The notes under the pieces are model-generated. The model did no database searches. It was given only the letters and a program-made list of their open reading frames with translations, and had not been told where the DNA came from. Positions 8,171 through 16,862 of a stretch of DNA of 64,000 nt are shown here, piece after piece. A program made the translations under genes and the position numbers. Every line of letters starts with the position of its first letter. The stretch's first letter is position 1. Location of the stretch: positions 5,394,001 through 5,458,000 of the forward strand of contig NZ_CP150356.1 of NCBI RefSeq assembly GCF_051521505.1. The letters run 5' to 3'. The stretch comes from Sorangium sp025924095 (GTDB taxonomy: Bacteria > Myxococcota_A > Polyangia > Polyangiales > Polyangiaceae).

Positions 8171-9280
8171 TCAGCTGTCGGTAGGCGCCGTCGAGGCGCG
8201 GCGCCAGTCGGGCGGCAGGTCGAGAAAGCCCTCGTTGCAGAGGAACTCGTAGAGCCCCTCGCAGACCTCGCCGCAGATCATGCTGAAGAGCTGGGGATCG
8301 GTGATGAAGAGGATCGTCTCGTCGCGCTCGGAGCCGGCCGTGTCGGCGAGCTGGGCGACCAGCTCGTCCTCGGCGAAGCCGATGAGCATCACCATGAGGT
8401 GGCGCTCGAACGCCGCGCGGAAGCGAGGGAAGGCCTCGCTCGTCACCTTGTACGCGAACGCCCTGCCCTCGAACGTACCCGCGTCACGCACGACCCGCGC
8501 GGCGATCTCGCCGAGGCTCTGGGCGAGGCGCACACTGAAGAAGTCGACGAGCACGGCGTGCACCACCGAGACGATGCGCCTGAGCTCGCTCGATCGGCGC
8601 GACAGGAAGGCGTCCTGCATGTCCTTCGTGAGCTTCGCGAGCAGCTCGAACGACTGCTCCCGCGCCTCCTCGGAGGCGAACTCGAAGCCGTCGAGCTCGG
8701 TCTCGATCCGGTTCTTGTAGCGGGTCAGAACGTAGAAGAGCGCCTGCTCGCCGTGGTGGATCACCTTCGGCGCGCCGTCGCGGCCCCGCGTCTTCTCGTG
8801 GAGCTCGGACTGGAAGAACAGGCGGGCGAGGTTCTTGTGGATCTTCTTGAGCCGCCGCTCGACGAGCAGCGAGATGCCGTCCTCGCGGATGACCCGCTCG
8901 AGCAGGGTGCAGAGGGTCTTCTCGTGCGCGTCGCGGATCGCGTCCTGGTTCCTCGTCCCGCGCTCCGCCGCGCCCGCGGAGGCCTGGATCACCTTCAGCT
9001 GGGCGACGACCTGCGCGGTGACCGCGTCGAGCTGGGGGTTGGTCTCGAGATCGGCGCGGTAGTGGACGATGCGGGCCTGCATCTGCTCCTCGAGCAGGCC
9101 GAGCGCCATCTCGGTGATGTGGTCCTTGAGCGCCTGGCTGACGTGCTCGCCCACGCGCCGCGGTGCGTTGGGCGGGAGCGACCGCGGCGGCTCGAGCGCC
9201 GCCCTCTCCCCCGGCCTGGCACCGGGTTGCGATCGGCCCGAAGGCGGCAGCGGCGGCGGGTTCCGAGGGGCCGAGGCCAT
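8171..9280 (-). CDS. Conserved cytoplasmic helical protein of unknown function
   Basis: A 369-residue protein with no signal peptide or membrane segment. The first 50 residues are Pro/Arg-rich and probably disordered; the rest is predicted almost wholly helical (HVSQALKDHITEMALGLLEE, LLERVIREDGISLLVERRLK, FRAAFERHLMVMLIGFAEDE). I do not recognise a family. It is the first gene of a two-gene unit with the DUF4139-type lipoprotein and is divergent from the sulfatase-fold gene, 77 bp away. The ATG at 9280 (MASAPRNPP) is chosen; the frame stays open upstream to 9337, but those residues look non-coding. Confidence 0.8.
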   Translation of the reverse strand: MASAPRNPPPLPPSGRSQPGARPGERAALEPPRSLPPNAPRRVGEHVSQALKDHITEMALGLLEEQMQARIVHYRADLETNPQLDAVTAQVVAQLKVIQASAGAAERGTRNQDAIRDAHEKTLCTLLERVIREDGISLLVERRLKKIHKNLARLFFQSELHEKTRGRDGAPKVIHHGEQALFYVLTRYKNRIETELDGFEFASEEAREQSFELLAKLTKDMQDAFLSRRSSELRRIVSVVHAVLVDFFSVRLAQSLGEIAARVVRDAGTFEGRAFAYKVTSEAFPRFRAAFERHLMVMLIGFAEDELVAQLADTAGSERDETILFITDPQLFSMICGEVCEGLYEFLCNEGFLDLPPDWRRASTAPTDS

Positions 9281-9357
9281 GAGCAGAGAGCATACCGGAA
9301 GTCGCGCGCGGTGTGCGGCTTTGGCGGAGCGGCGCAAGTCGGAGTAAGACGGCGCTC

Positions 9358-10872
9358 ATGCACACGGTCGCTTCACGTACGAGAGCCTGGGAACCGGAAG
9401 GACAACGGGCGCCCTCCTGCTCGACGCCCCCTCCCGCGGCGCCCCCGCGCCTGGCCCGCCGGCGCCTCGCGGCGACGCTCGCGCTCGCGCTCGTCAGCGC
9501 CGGAGCGGGCTGCTCCCGCGAGGGCGACGGCCATCCCCCGCCCGCGCGCACGCCGGAGCCCACAGCGCGGCAGGAGCCCGTCGCGGCCGGATCACAGGCC
9601 GCCGCGGGCAAGGAGGGCGACGCCGCGCCGGCGGCCGAGGGCGCCGCCGCCGCGGGCAAGGAGGGCGACGCCGCGGGGGCGCCGGCGACGCAGCGCCCGA
9701 AGATGAACGTGCTCGTGATCTCGATCGACAGCCTGCGCGCGGACATGCCCTGGAACGGCTACGAGCGCGACATCGCGCCCACGCTGACGGCGTTCGAGAA
9801 GAAGGCGGTCAGCTACACGCGCCACTATGCGATCTCGTCGTACACCTCGATGAGCGTCGGCGGCTTCCTCGCCGGCCGGTACCCGAGCGCGGTCGATCGC
9901 AGCGGCTACTTCTTCGGCAACTACCCCGACAGCGTCGTGATGTTCCCGGAGCTCCTGCAGAAGGCCGGGGTGCGGACGATGAGCGCGCACGCGCACTTCT
10001 ACTTCGACCAGAAGGCGGGGTTCCGGCAGGGCTTCGACGTGTACGAGATCGTGCCCGGTCTCTCGGCCGACAACACGACCGACCGGAACGTGACGAGCCC
10101 CGGGCACCTGGACCTCGCGATCAAGATGCTCTCCGACAAAGCGAACACATCGGGCACCTTCTTCGCGTACTTCCACTTCCTCGATCCGCACGACGTGTAC
10201 ATGACGCACGAGGGGATCGAGCCGTTCGGCAAGCGCGCCCGCGACAAGTACGACGGGGAGGTGAAGTTCACCGACATGCACGTGGGCAAGCTGCTCGATT
10301 TCGTCGCGAAGCAGCCGTGGGGGAAGGACACGGCGATCATCGTGACCGCCGACCACGGCGAGGCGTTCGGCGAGCACAAGATGCATCGCCACGGCTTCGA
10401 GGTGTGGGACGTGCTCACCCACGTGCCGCTGATGATCCAGGCGCCCGGGGGGATCACCCCGCGCCGGATCAACGTGCCGCGCAGCTCGATCGACCTCGCG
10501 CCCACGATCCTGGAGCTGACCGGCGCCCCGCCGGAGCCGTCGTTCCCGGGCACGAGCCTCGTGCCCGAGCTCTACGGCGCGAGCGCCGAGCCGCGCGACG
10601 TCATCGTCGATCTGCCGCGCACGAGCGACAACGACCGGCGCAGGGCGCTCATCAGCGGGCAGCACAAGCTCATCGCCTACGGCGACGACGACGCGTTCGA
10701 GCTCTTCGACGTTGTCGCGGATCCGGGGGAAACGAAGGATCTCAAGCGCGAGCAGGCGGCCGTCTTCGAGGCGATGAAGGCGATCTACAGGGAGCGCTCC
10801 GCCGCCATCAAGGACGTCTGCCCGAAGAACACGGCGAAGCTCAAGGGGAAGAAGAAGAACAAGCCCTGCTAG
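9358..10872 (+). CDS. Sulfatase/alkaline-phosphatase-fold lipoprotein, probable Thr nucleophile
   Basis: A 504-residue protein with a long n-region, a hydrophobic stretch (RRLAATLALALVSAGAGC) ending in a lipobox-type Cys, then a duplicated Ala/Gly/Glu linker (AAGKEGDAA twice). The catalytic domain starts MNVLVISIDSLRADMPWNG, whose Asp pair binds metal. It has AISSYTSMSVGGFLAGRYPS in place of the sulfatase C/S-x-P-x-R motif, and TADHGEAFGEHKMHRHGFEV, the second metal site. The missing C-x-P-S-R and the TSMS segment suggest a Thr nucleophile, as in LTA-synthase or phosphoethanolamine-transferase relatives, so sulfatase activity is not assured. It is probably envelope-anchored. It ends 15 bp before a convergent gene. 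Confidence 0.85.
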   Translation: MHTVASRTRAWEPEGQRAPSCSTPPPAAPPRLARRRLAATLALALVSAGAGCSREGDGHPPPARTPEPTARQEPVAAGSQAAAGKEGDAAPAAEGAAAAGKEGDAAGAPATQRPKMNVLVISIDSLRADMPWNGYERDIAPTLTAFEKKAVSYTRHYAISSYTSMSVGGFLAGRYPSAVDRSGYFFGNYPDSVVMFPELLQKAGVRTMSAHAHFYFDQKAGFRQGFDVYEIVPGLSADNTTDRNVTSPGHLDLAIKMLSDKANTSGTFFAYFHFLDPHDVYMTHEGIEPFGKRARDKYDGEVKFTDMHVGKLLDFVAKQPWGKDTAIIVTADHGEAFGEHKMHRHGFEVWDVLTHVPLMIQAPGGITPRRINVPRSSIDLAPTILELTGAPPEPSFPGTSLVPELYGASAEPRDVIVDLPRTSDNDRRRALISGQHKLIAYGDDDAFELFDVVADPGETKDLKREQAAVFEAMKAIYRERSAAIKDVCPKNTAKLKGKKKNKPC

Positions 10873-10887
10873 CGCAGACGCACGGAG

Positions 10888-11922
10888 CTAGCGCGCCGGC
10901 GGGGTGACGGCGATCGTCACGACGTCGTCCTCGCCCGCCTCGCTCGCGGCGCGCGCCACGAGGCGGGCCCCTCCGCACTCCAGGTGCAGCACCACGGGCG
11001 CCACCGCCTCGCGGCTGCACGACGGATCGCCGGAGACGCGCGCCGCGAAGGCGCCGCGCGAGAGCTCGACCGCCAGGACGATCCCCCCGATGCGGCCCTC
11101 GGGGTCGTCCGGGGCGACCTCGCGCGCCGAGCGCGCCTCCTCGAGGCGCGTGAAGAGATCCGGCCCCCGGATCGCGACCTCGATCGGGCGGCCCGCCGCG
11201 TCCTGGAGGACGGCGACCTCGATCTCCGCCTGCCGCGGCGCGCTCTCGCCCCCGGCGTTCACGACGAACGGGAGCGCGATCCGCTTCGCACAGACGGCAG
11301 CGCCCGGGGTCGCGCGCTCGTCGGCCGGCGCGCACCGGGGCGCCGGCAGCGCCAGGCTGAACGGGACGATCACCTCGGCAGGCGCCTCCGCGAGCGGGCG
11401 CCCCCAGGCCTCCCTGCCCAGGAACCGGCGCAGCCATGCGGCGAGCTCCTCGCGGATCCGCGCGCGCTCCGCCCGCTGTCTCGAGAGGTGCGCATCCGTC
11501 TGCTGGGCCGCGCGCGAGAGCAGGTCGCCGGCGCTGCGCTCCCGGACGAGCGCGCGCAGCCGGTGGGTCGCCTCCGCGCGGAACGCGCCCCTGGGCAGCG
11601 TGGCCAGGTACGCCGCGAGGCCGGCGGCGGTCCCGCGCTTCGCGGCGTAGTAGATCGGCTCGGCCCGCGCGAGGTACGCGCGCACCTCGGCGGCGAAGGC
11701 CCCCTCCGGGTGGCGCTCCAGGTAGGCCGACGCCGCCGCGAGCCGCCCCTCGAGGGTCCTCGATACGCGCGTCGCCCGGTACGCCGCATAGTCGTCGTAG
11801 CTCGCGAGGAGCGCCGGCTTCGAGGCGCACCCGGACAGGGCCGCGACGAGCGCGGCGCACGAGAGCACCCGCGCGGCCCTCGCGAGGCGCCGACCCGACG
11901 CGACTGCGCCGCGCCCGCTCAC
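10888..11922 (-). CDS. Predicted lipoprotein of unknown function
   Basis: A 344-residue protein starting at a GTG (11922) that overlaps the TGA of the upstream gene as GTGA. The signal helix AARVLSCAALVAALSGC ends in a lipobox Cys. A helical repeat-like section follows (YDDYAAYRATRVSRTLEGRL, YLERHPEGAFAAEVRAYLAR, YLATLPRGAFRAEATHRLRA) that resembles TPR-like units of about 40 residues. The C-terminal half is beta-rich with pairs of cysteines. I do not recognise the family. It is the last of three translationally coupled genes coding for exported proteins, which suggests a shared envelope complex. Confidence 0.8.
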   Translation of the reverse strand: MSGRGAVASGRRLARAARVLSCAALVAALSGCASKPALLASYDDYAAYRATRVSRTLEGRLAAASAYLERHPEGAFAAEVRAYLARAEPIYYAAKRGTAAGLAAYLATLPRGAFRAEATHRLRALVRERSAGDLLSRAAQQTDAHLSRQRAERARIREELAAWLRRFLGREAWGRPLAEAPAEVIVPFSLALPAPRCAPADERATPGAAVCAKRIALPFVVNAGGESAPRQAEIEVAVLQDAAGRPIEVAIRGPDLFTRLEEARSAREVAPDDPEGRIGGIVLAVELSRGAFAARVSGDPSCSREAVAPVVLHLECGGARLVARAASEAGEDDVVTIAVTPPAR

Positions 11923-12329
11923 GGCGCCTCTTCCAGTGGGCAAAAATTGCACTCCGTCGGGATCGACGCGCCCTCGTCCGCCATGTGATCGCGGTACTCG
12001 TCGCAGCTCGCCATGTTGAGCTTGTGCAGGCACACCTCGCCGTCGTGGACCAGCGGATAGCAGCCGGCCGGGAGGTCCGGCGCGGCCTCGAAGCCGCAAG
12101 CGGCGGCGCAGGCGCGCGTGTGCAGGCCACAGTCCTCGCACTGGGCGCAGTCGATCTGCGCCTTGAGCGCGAAGAACTTGTACGGGTCGAGCTCCTCCGG
12201 CGCCTGCCCGCAGCTGCCGATGTCGCCCACGACCGGCGCGATGCCCACGAGGAGCAGCAGCGCCGCGACCCCCGCGGCCTCGCTGGCCCGGAGGCGCCCG
12301 CGGCGCCGCTCGTGCCCCGACGAGCTCAT
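11919..12329 (-). CDS. Small exported cysteine-rich protein
   Basis: A 136-residue protein with an N-terminal export helix (AAGVAALLLLVGIAPVVG) and a mature part with at least twelve cysteines, including IDCAQCEDCGLHTRACAAAC, AGCYPLV, GEVCLHKL, ASCDEY and TECNFCPLEE. The spacing suggests a disulfide-rich fold or a metal site rather than a classical zinc ribbon. No family is recognised. It overlaps both neighbours by 4 nt (ATGA at 12326-12329 and GTGA at 11919-11922), the strongest sign in this window of a co-translated three-gene unit. Confidence 0.8.
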   Translation of the reverse strand: MSSSGHERRRGRLRASEAAGVAALLLLVGIAPVVGDIGSCGQAPEELDPYKFFALKAQIDCAQCEDCGLHTRACAAACGFEAAPDLPAGCYPLVHDGEVCLHKLNMASCDEYRDHMADEGASIPTECNFCPLEEAP

Positions 12330-12991
12330 GGCAAGAGCTCGTGCTCGATCATGAGCCCGAGCTGCGCGGAGACGACCGGATAGACGGTGTACGCCGCGTC
12401 GTACGTCGCGGCGCCGTAGAAGAGATCCCCGACGATCTCGCCCGAGAGCGCGACGCCCGCGAGGAGGAAGTACCCGAGCCCCACGGCGAGCTCGCCGCCG
12501 ACGTTCACGTCGGGCTCGATCAGGATCGCCGCGCCGAGGCGCCCGTACGCGAGCGCGCGCGTGAGGCCGCGGTAGGCGACGAAGTAGCTCGGCGTGAGCG
12601 ACTCCTGCGGCACGCCGTCCACCGCGATCGAGAGGCGCAGCGCCCCGCCGTGCTGGACGCCATCGGCCGGCCCCAGCGCCAGCGCGACGCCGAGATCGAG
12701 GTACCCCGCGGTCAGCGAGAGCGACTCCGCCGTCTCCCCGAGCTGCGTCTGCAGGCGGTACGGGTTGTTGAACCGGATCCCGGTCCCCATCGCGAGGGTC
12801 GACACGACGCGCCCCGCCGTCCCCGGTGGCCGCGAGAGCGCGCGGTACGCCTCGAGCTCGGCGCCCCCGCCCGCCTCGCCCGGCGGCGCCTCCGCGCCGC
12901 GGCCGGCAGCAGGCTGGGCCGCGGCGACGCGCCCGAAGGACGCCCCGAGGAGAACGGCCGCGAGCGCAAGCCCGGTCCGGAGTTCCAGCAT
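12326..12991 (-). CDS. Predicted outer-membrane beta-barrel-like exported protein
   Basis: A 221-residue protein with a signal peptide (LALAAVLLGASFGRVAAAQP) and a mature part of alternating glycine-rich amphipathic strands (VVSTLAMGTGIRFNNPYRL, SLTAGYLDLGVALALG, GGELAVGLGYFLLAGVAL, VYPVVSAQLGLMIEHELLP). This is the pattern of a small outer-membrane barrel, although no specific family is recognised. ATG 12991 is chosen because AAGG lies 9 nt upstream; a GTG two codons earlier (12997) is also possible. It is the first gene of the coupled cassette and is divergent from the 13185 gene. Confidence 0.75.
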   Translation of the reverse strand: MLELRTGLALAAVLLGASFGRVAAAQPAAGRGAEAPPGEAGGGAELEAYRALSRPPGTAGRVVSTLAMGTGIRFNNPYRLQTQLGETAESLSLTAGYLDLGVALALGPADGVQHGGALRLSIAVDGVPQESLTPSYFVAYRGLTRALAYGRLGAAILIEPDVNVGGELAVGLGYFLLAGVALSGEIVGDLFYGAATYDAAYTVYPVVSAQLGLMIEHELLP

Positions 12992-13184
12992 CGCCACGAA
13001 CCTTCTACCCCGAGGTGGCGCTCGCTGGCACGCTCAATTGCGTCCCGACCGCGCGCCGCGCGCGCCTCGTCCGCGCGCCGCGCCCCCGGCCGCGGCGCAA
13101 CGTGCAGCCTTCGGCACGGTCCTCGCTCCCGTTGCGTATCCGCCCGCTGCACCTGCGGACCGGACCCTGCATGGGGAGACCACC

Positions 13185-13751
13185 GTGAGCAATTCAAGCA
13201 CCCGAGGCAGGCAGAGCACCGCCGCACCTTTGTCACCGCCACGCGCGCCGCGCACGAGCACGACGCAGCGCCGAGAACGAGAAGATCGCAGCGACCCGGG
13301 AAGGCCCCGCAGTCAGGCGCAGGCTCCCCAGAGCGCCGCGCGCTGGGCCGGAACGAGCGAGCTGGACGACCCGTTCATCGACATGATGGACACCGCCTCG
13401 GCGCCCCCGCTGCGCGGCAAGGTGAGCCCGCGCAGCGAGATCAGCGACGTGATCCCGACGCTCGACGACGAGGTCCGCGGCTACCACCATCACCCGAACG
13501 ACGCCGGCTGCACCGAGTTCGAGGTGAACCCCGACGCCGCCGACGCCGCCGCCGATCTGGCGAGCGATCTCGGGGCGGAGTTCCTCGAGGGAGCGACGCG
13601 GGGGCAGGACATCAGCGATGTCGTGATGTCGCACGACGACGACGGCGACCTGCCCTATCTCCTGGAAGACGAGGAGGTCGAGTCCGTGGAGCCCGACGCC
13701 GAAGAGGACGAGCAACCTGTGACCCAGCGGATGCGACGGAACGTGGGTTGA
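13185..13751 (+). CDS. Acidic hypothetical protein
   Basis: A 188-residue protein starting at a GTG with a strong GGGGAG site upstream. The first 60 residues are basic, Ser/Arg/Gln-rich and probably disordered. The rest is very acidic (DDPFIDMMDTASAPP, DAADAAADLASDLGAEF, HDDDGDLPYLLEDEEVESVE). No domain, signal peptide or membrane segment is recognised. Charge segregation suggests a binding or scaffold role, but nothing specific can be claimed. Confidence 0.65.
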   Translation: MSNSSTRGRQSTAAPLSPPRAPRTSTTQRREREDRSDPGRPRSQAQAPQSAARWAGTSELDDPFIDMMDTASAPPLRGKVSPRSEISDVIPTLDDEVRGYHHHPNDAGCTEFEVNPDAADAAADLASDLGAEFLEGATRGQDISDVVMSHDDDGDLPYLLEDEEVESVEPDAEEDEQPVTQRMRRNVG

Positions 13752-13823
13752 GAGGCGGCCCGCGCCGGCGCGGCGAGACCGCGGCGCGCGCCGCCACGCG
13801 CGGCGCGAGCAGGCCCGGCGGGG

Positions 13824-14039
13824 TCACGCCTGCCCGAGCACGGGCAGCTCCGCCACCACCTCCCCGTCGATGCGGATGAAGGCCAGCAGGCCCTCGTCCT
13901 CGTAGGCCAGCACATCGAGCACGATCCGCTCGCACAGCGGCAGCACGTACAGCGCTCCGTCGTCCGCCATCACGGTCATGGATCGCACAGGTGCGCTCGC
14001 CGTGGGCAGCGTCTCCGTGGTCCGTCGTCGCGCATCCAT
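13824..14039 (-). CDS. Small hypothetical protein
   Basis: A 71-residue protein starting at ATG 14039 (MDARRRTTETLPTA) with GGGAG 10 nt upstream. The C-terminal half looks like a compact alpha/beta unit (ALYVLPLCERIVLDVLAYED, GLLAFIRIDGEVVAELPV). No family is recognised. It converges with the 13185-13751 gene. The frame is open further upstream, but those residues look like non-coding sequence. Confidence 0.6.
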   Translation of the reverse strand: MDARRRTTETLPTASAPVRSMTVMADDGALYVLPLCERIVLDVLAYEDEGLLAFIRIDGEVVAELPVLGQA

Positions 14040-14356
14040 GTTGCTTGAGCTCCCAGGCTTGAATCGAGCTCCGGCCACCGCCGGCGCCGCGAGGCTAGAG
14101 GGCCTGCCCGCCCTCCCACCAAGCGCCTTCCGTGCCACCGCGCTCGCGCTGCAGCGTCAAAGCCGGCGACGTTCCACGGCGACATACGGGTTTCGCCCCC
14201 GCCCGCGCCGCTGCGCCGCAGCAGCTCGGCCGCAAGCGGCGCCGCCCCCCGCCCGCAGCGGAGCGAGGCCCTTCGGAGCGCAGCGAGGACGCGATTTCGA
14301 GCCATCTCCGGCCTCCGCGGACCGCGCCGCGCGCCCGACCGCCCGCCCGTGCGCGT
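14040..14356. other. Intergenic region with no recognised content
   Basis: It lies between the MutY stop and the start of the 71-residue gene, both on the minus strand, and is extremely GC-rich. Open frames here lack start sites or domain signatures. It should include the promoter of the small gene, but none can be pinned down. Confidence 0.4.
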
Positions 14357-15697
14357 TCACCGCGGCCGCCGCGCGCCTCCGGCGTCCGGGGCCGATGCCG
14401 CGGACAGGACCTTTCGCGCGAGCTTGGAAATGCCGAACTCCAGCACGCCCGGATCGAGCCACGCCGCCTTCTCGTAGGGGGCGGCAAGCTTTGCCCGGCA
14501 GCGCCACGGGGCCGCCACCTCGGCGCGCGCCACCGTCACGTCGAGCCGCCGGTGCGTGAGGATGTGGCGCACGCGGCCAACCTCGCGGAGCGGCGCGTCA
14601 GGCCCGACGCCGACCTGCTCGAGGAGCGCGCGGGCGTCCGCGAGCGCGCGCGCCTCGACCATGGGCGGCTCCCAGAGCCCGCCGAAGAGACCTCCCTCGG
14701 CGCGCCGGGCGAACAGCACGCGGTCGCCCGACCGCACCACCGCCGCGACCATTTCGACCGCCAGGACGTCGCGCTTCGGGGCGATCACCGGCAGCTCCGC
14801 CTGCCGCCCCAGCGCGCGCGCGGCGCACGCGCCGTCGACGGGACAGGCATCGCAGCGGGGGTTTCGGGGCGTGCACACGGTCGCGCCGAGCTCCATCAAG
14901 GCCTGGTTGAAGCGTCCCGGATGGACGCTGCCCGCGGGGCCCCGCACGAGGCGTTCCGCGGTCGACCAGAGCTTGCGCGTGCCCGAGGCGCTGCGGATGT
15001 CGTCGTCGATGCCCTCGATGCGGGAGAGCACCCGGGCGACGTTGCCGTCGACGAGAGGCACCGGCTGATCGTACGCGATGCTCGCGATCGCGCCCGCGGT
15101 GTACGCGCCGACGCCGGGCAGGGCGAGGAGCGCCGGGACATCGCGGGGGAGCGCGCCGTCGTGGCGCGCGGTGATCTCGCGCGCGGCCAGGTGGAGCACG
15201 CGCGCGCGGCGGTAGTAGCCGAGGCCGCTCCACAGCGAGAGCACGTCGTCGATCTCGGCGGAGGCGAGCGCGGAGACCGTGGGGTAGCGGGCGAGGAAGC
15301 GCTCGTAGTACGGGATCACCGTGTCGACACGGGTCTGCTGGAGCATCACCTCGCTCAGCCAGATCGCGTAGGGGTCGCGCGTCCTGCGCCACGGCAGGTC
15401 ACGCGCGACGCGGTCGAACCAGGCCCCGAGGGCGGCCGCGATCTCCCGGTCGCGCTCGCTCGGGTCCGGCGGCGCCGACGGGGGCGCGCTCGCGCCCTGC
15501 TCACCGGACGAGGCGCGGCGGCGCGGGGCGCGCTCCTGATCCTGGTTCTGGCGTGAGCCCGCGCTCGGGCGCGCGGGTGTCTGGCGTGAGCCCGCGCTCG
15601 GGCGCGCGGGTGTCTGGCGTGAGCCCGCGCTCGGGCGCGCGGGTGTCTGGCGTGAGCCCGCGCTCGGGCGCGCGGGCGGGCGGGGCGTCGTGCTCAC
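14357..15697 (-). CDS. mutY: Adenine DNA glycosylase with tandem-repeat N-terminal extension
   Basis: MutY removes adenine mispaired with 8-oxoguanine. Core motifs are complete: PWRRTRDPYAIWLSEVMLQQ with the catalytic Glu, the helix-hairpin-helix LPGVGAYTAGAI, and VDGNVARVLSR with the catalytic Asp. The 4Fe-4S cluster pattern C-x6-C-x2-C-x5-C is present (VCTPRNPRCDACPVDGAC), followed by a C-terminal NUDIX-like lesion-recognition domain (VRHILTHRRLDVTVARAEV). The likely start is GTG 15697, giving 446 residues. About 85 residues precede the catalytic domain, made largely of four 11-residue repeats (PARPSAGSRQT) encoded by a 33-bp DNA repeat, unusual for MutY. The frame continues upstream to 16009, and a start just inside or downstream of the repeats cannot be excluded. 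Confidence 0.95.
   Translation of the reverse strand: MSTTPRPPARPSAGSRQTPARPSAGSRQTPARPSAGSRQTPARPSAGSRQNQDQERAPRRRASSGEQGASAPPSAPPDPSERDREIAAALGAWFDRVARDLPWRRTRDPYAIWLSEVMLQQTRVDTVIPYYERFLARYPTVSALASAEIDDVLSLWSGLGYYRRARVLHLAAREITARHDGALPRDVPALLALPGVGAYTAGAIASIAYDQPVPLVDGNVARVLSRIEGIDDDIRSASGTRKLWSTAERLVRGPAGSVHPGRFNQALMELGATVCTPRNPRCDACPVDGACAARALGRQAELPVIAPKRDVLAVEMVAAVVRSGDRVLFARRAEGGLFGGLWEPPMVEARALADARALLEQVGVGPDAPLREVGRVRHILTHRRLDVTVARAEVAAPWRCRAKLAAPYEKAAWLDPGVLEFGISKLARKVLSAASAPDAGGARRPR
15548..15679. repeat. 33-bp direct tandem repeat, four copies, inside mutY
   Basis: Units start at 15548, 15581, 15614 and 15647 and are nearly identical; the last diverges at its right end. On the minus strand they encode PARPSAGSRQT-type units in the MutY N-terminus. 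Because 33 is divisible by three, copy-number change would keep the frame. Confidence 0.9.
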
Positions 15698-15836
15698 GCG
15701 CGAGGGGCCCGCCCTCTGCAACGTCGGCGCGGATCGCGCGCGTCGTGCCTCGCTTTGTGCGGATTGCGCGGCCGCCGCTCGCTGCGCACAGAAAACGCTT
15801 CCATCGCGCGGGACTCTAGCGCAAGAGCCGACCGCG

Positions 15837-16610
15837 GTGTCGTCCCGGCGCCCCTGCCCCTCGCTGCTCTTCCCCAGGACCGCGCGCCTCTGCGCCGCGT
15901 TGCTCCTCGGGCTCGTCGCGGCGGGCTGCCGCGATGAGCCGCGCCCCTGGGAGGGCAAGCCCGGCCCCCCGGTCGTGCTCTCGGCAGCGCCGCCGAATGT
16001 GGCCGTCACGGTCGGGACCGGCGGGCTGTCGGACGCCGACGCGGGACAGGGTGAGGGCGACGCCGGAGCGCCCGCGGATCTCGACCTGCCGGTCCTCCCG
16101 GTGCGCGTCGGCGGGCCCTGGGTGCGCTGCTACGGGAACTTCAGGATCAGCGGCAATCCGGTGAAGGACGTCACGCGCCTGGCGCTGCTCTGCGGTCCGG
16201 AGAACGGCATGCGCCGGGTCTCGCCCAAGCCGATCGAGGGGCAGGTGGCCGAGGGCGGGGCGATCGTCACGGAGCAGCTGCAGGCGGTCCGGGGCGCATG
16301 CTACCGGGTGTTCGCCGTCGGCGGACCGGGGGTCCTCAACCTGGATGTCGCCGTGCGGAGCAGCCGCGGGGCGATGATCGCGAGCGACGGCACCGAGGAC
16401 GCATGGCCGATCGTCCAGCCGGATCGGCCTTTTTGCCCGCTCGAGGACGACGACGCCACCGTCGAGATCAGCGCTCGCCGCGGCGCCGGCCGGTTCGCGG
16501 CGGAGGTGTGGATGCTGAAGTCCTACAAGCGAGCGCGCAAAGGCGACGCCGGCGCGGAATCCGACGAAACCTACGAGATGCACGAGACGGACGCCTACGA
16601 GGAGCTCTGA
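15837..16610 (+). CDS. Predicted lipoprotein of unknown function
   Basis: A 257-residue protein with a signal helix and lipobox (ARLCAALLLGLVAAGC). The mature part begins with a Pro/Gly/Asp-rich linker. It continues into a compact beta-rich domain with four cysteines (WVRCYGNFRI, LALLCGPENGM, QAVRGACYRVFAVGG, DRPFCPLEDDD), likely two disulfides. The C-terminus is acidic. I do not recognise the family. GTG 15837 places the signal peptide correctly; the longer open frame upstream reads through the mutY promoter region. It is divergent from mutY. Confidence 0.75.
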   Translation: MSSRRPCPSLLFPRTARLCAALLLGLVAAGCRDEPRPWEGKPGPPVVLSAAPPNVAVTVGTGGLSDADAGQGEGDAGAPADLDLPVLPVRVGGPWVRCYGNFRISGNPVKDVTRLALLCGPENGMRRVSPKPIEGQVAEGGAIVTEQLQAVRGACYRVFAVGGPGVLNLDVAVRSSRGAMIASDGTEDAWPIVQPDRPFCPLEDDDATVEISARRGAGRFAAEVWMLKSYKRARKGDAGAESDETYEMHETDAYEEL

Positions 16611-16862
16611 GCCGGCGGCGCGCCCCCGCGATCAGCACGCGCGCGACGCCGCGGAGCCGCTAGGTTCTGTCCTGGTCACCACGACCTCCCGCCGAGCGGC
16701 CTGGTTCGAAGGCCGAGCTCTCCCGCCAGCGGACCCGACGCGCGAAAGGCTCCCCATTGTCATCAAAATCCGGCAGATCCATGGACCATGGCGCGACGCC
16801 GGCACCCTGCACGAACCGCTGCATTGACGTGGCCGCCCCGTCCCGCTAGGGGAGCCCGAGCC

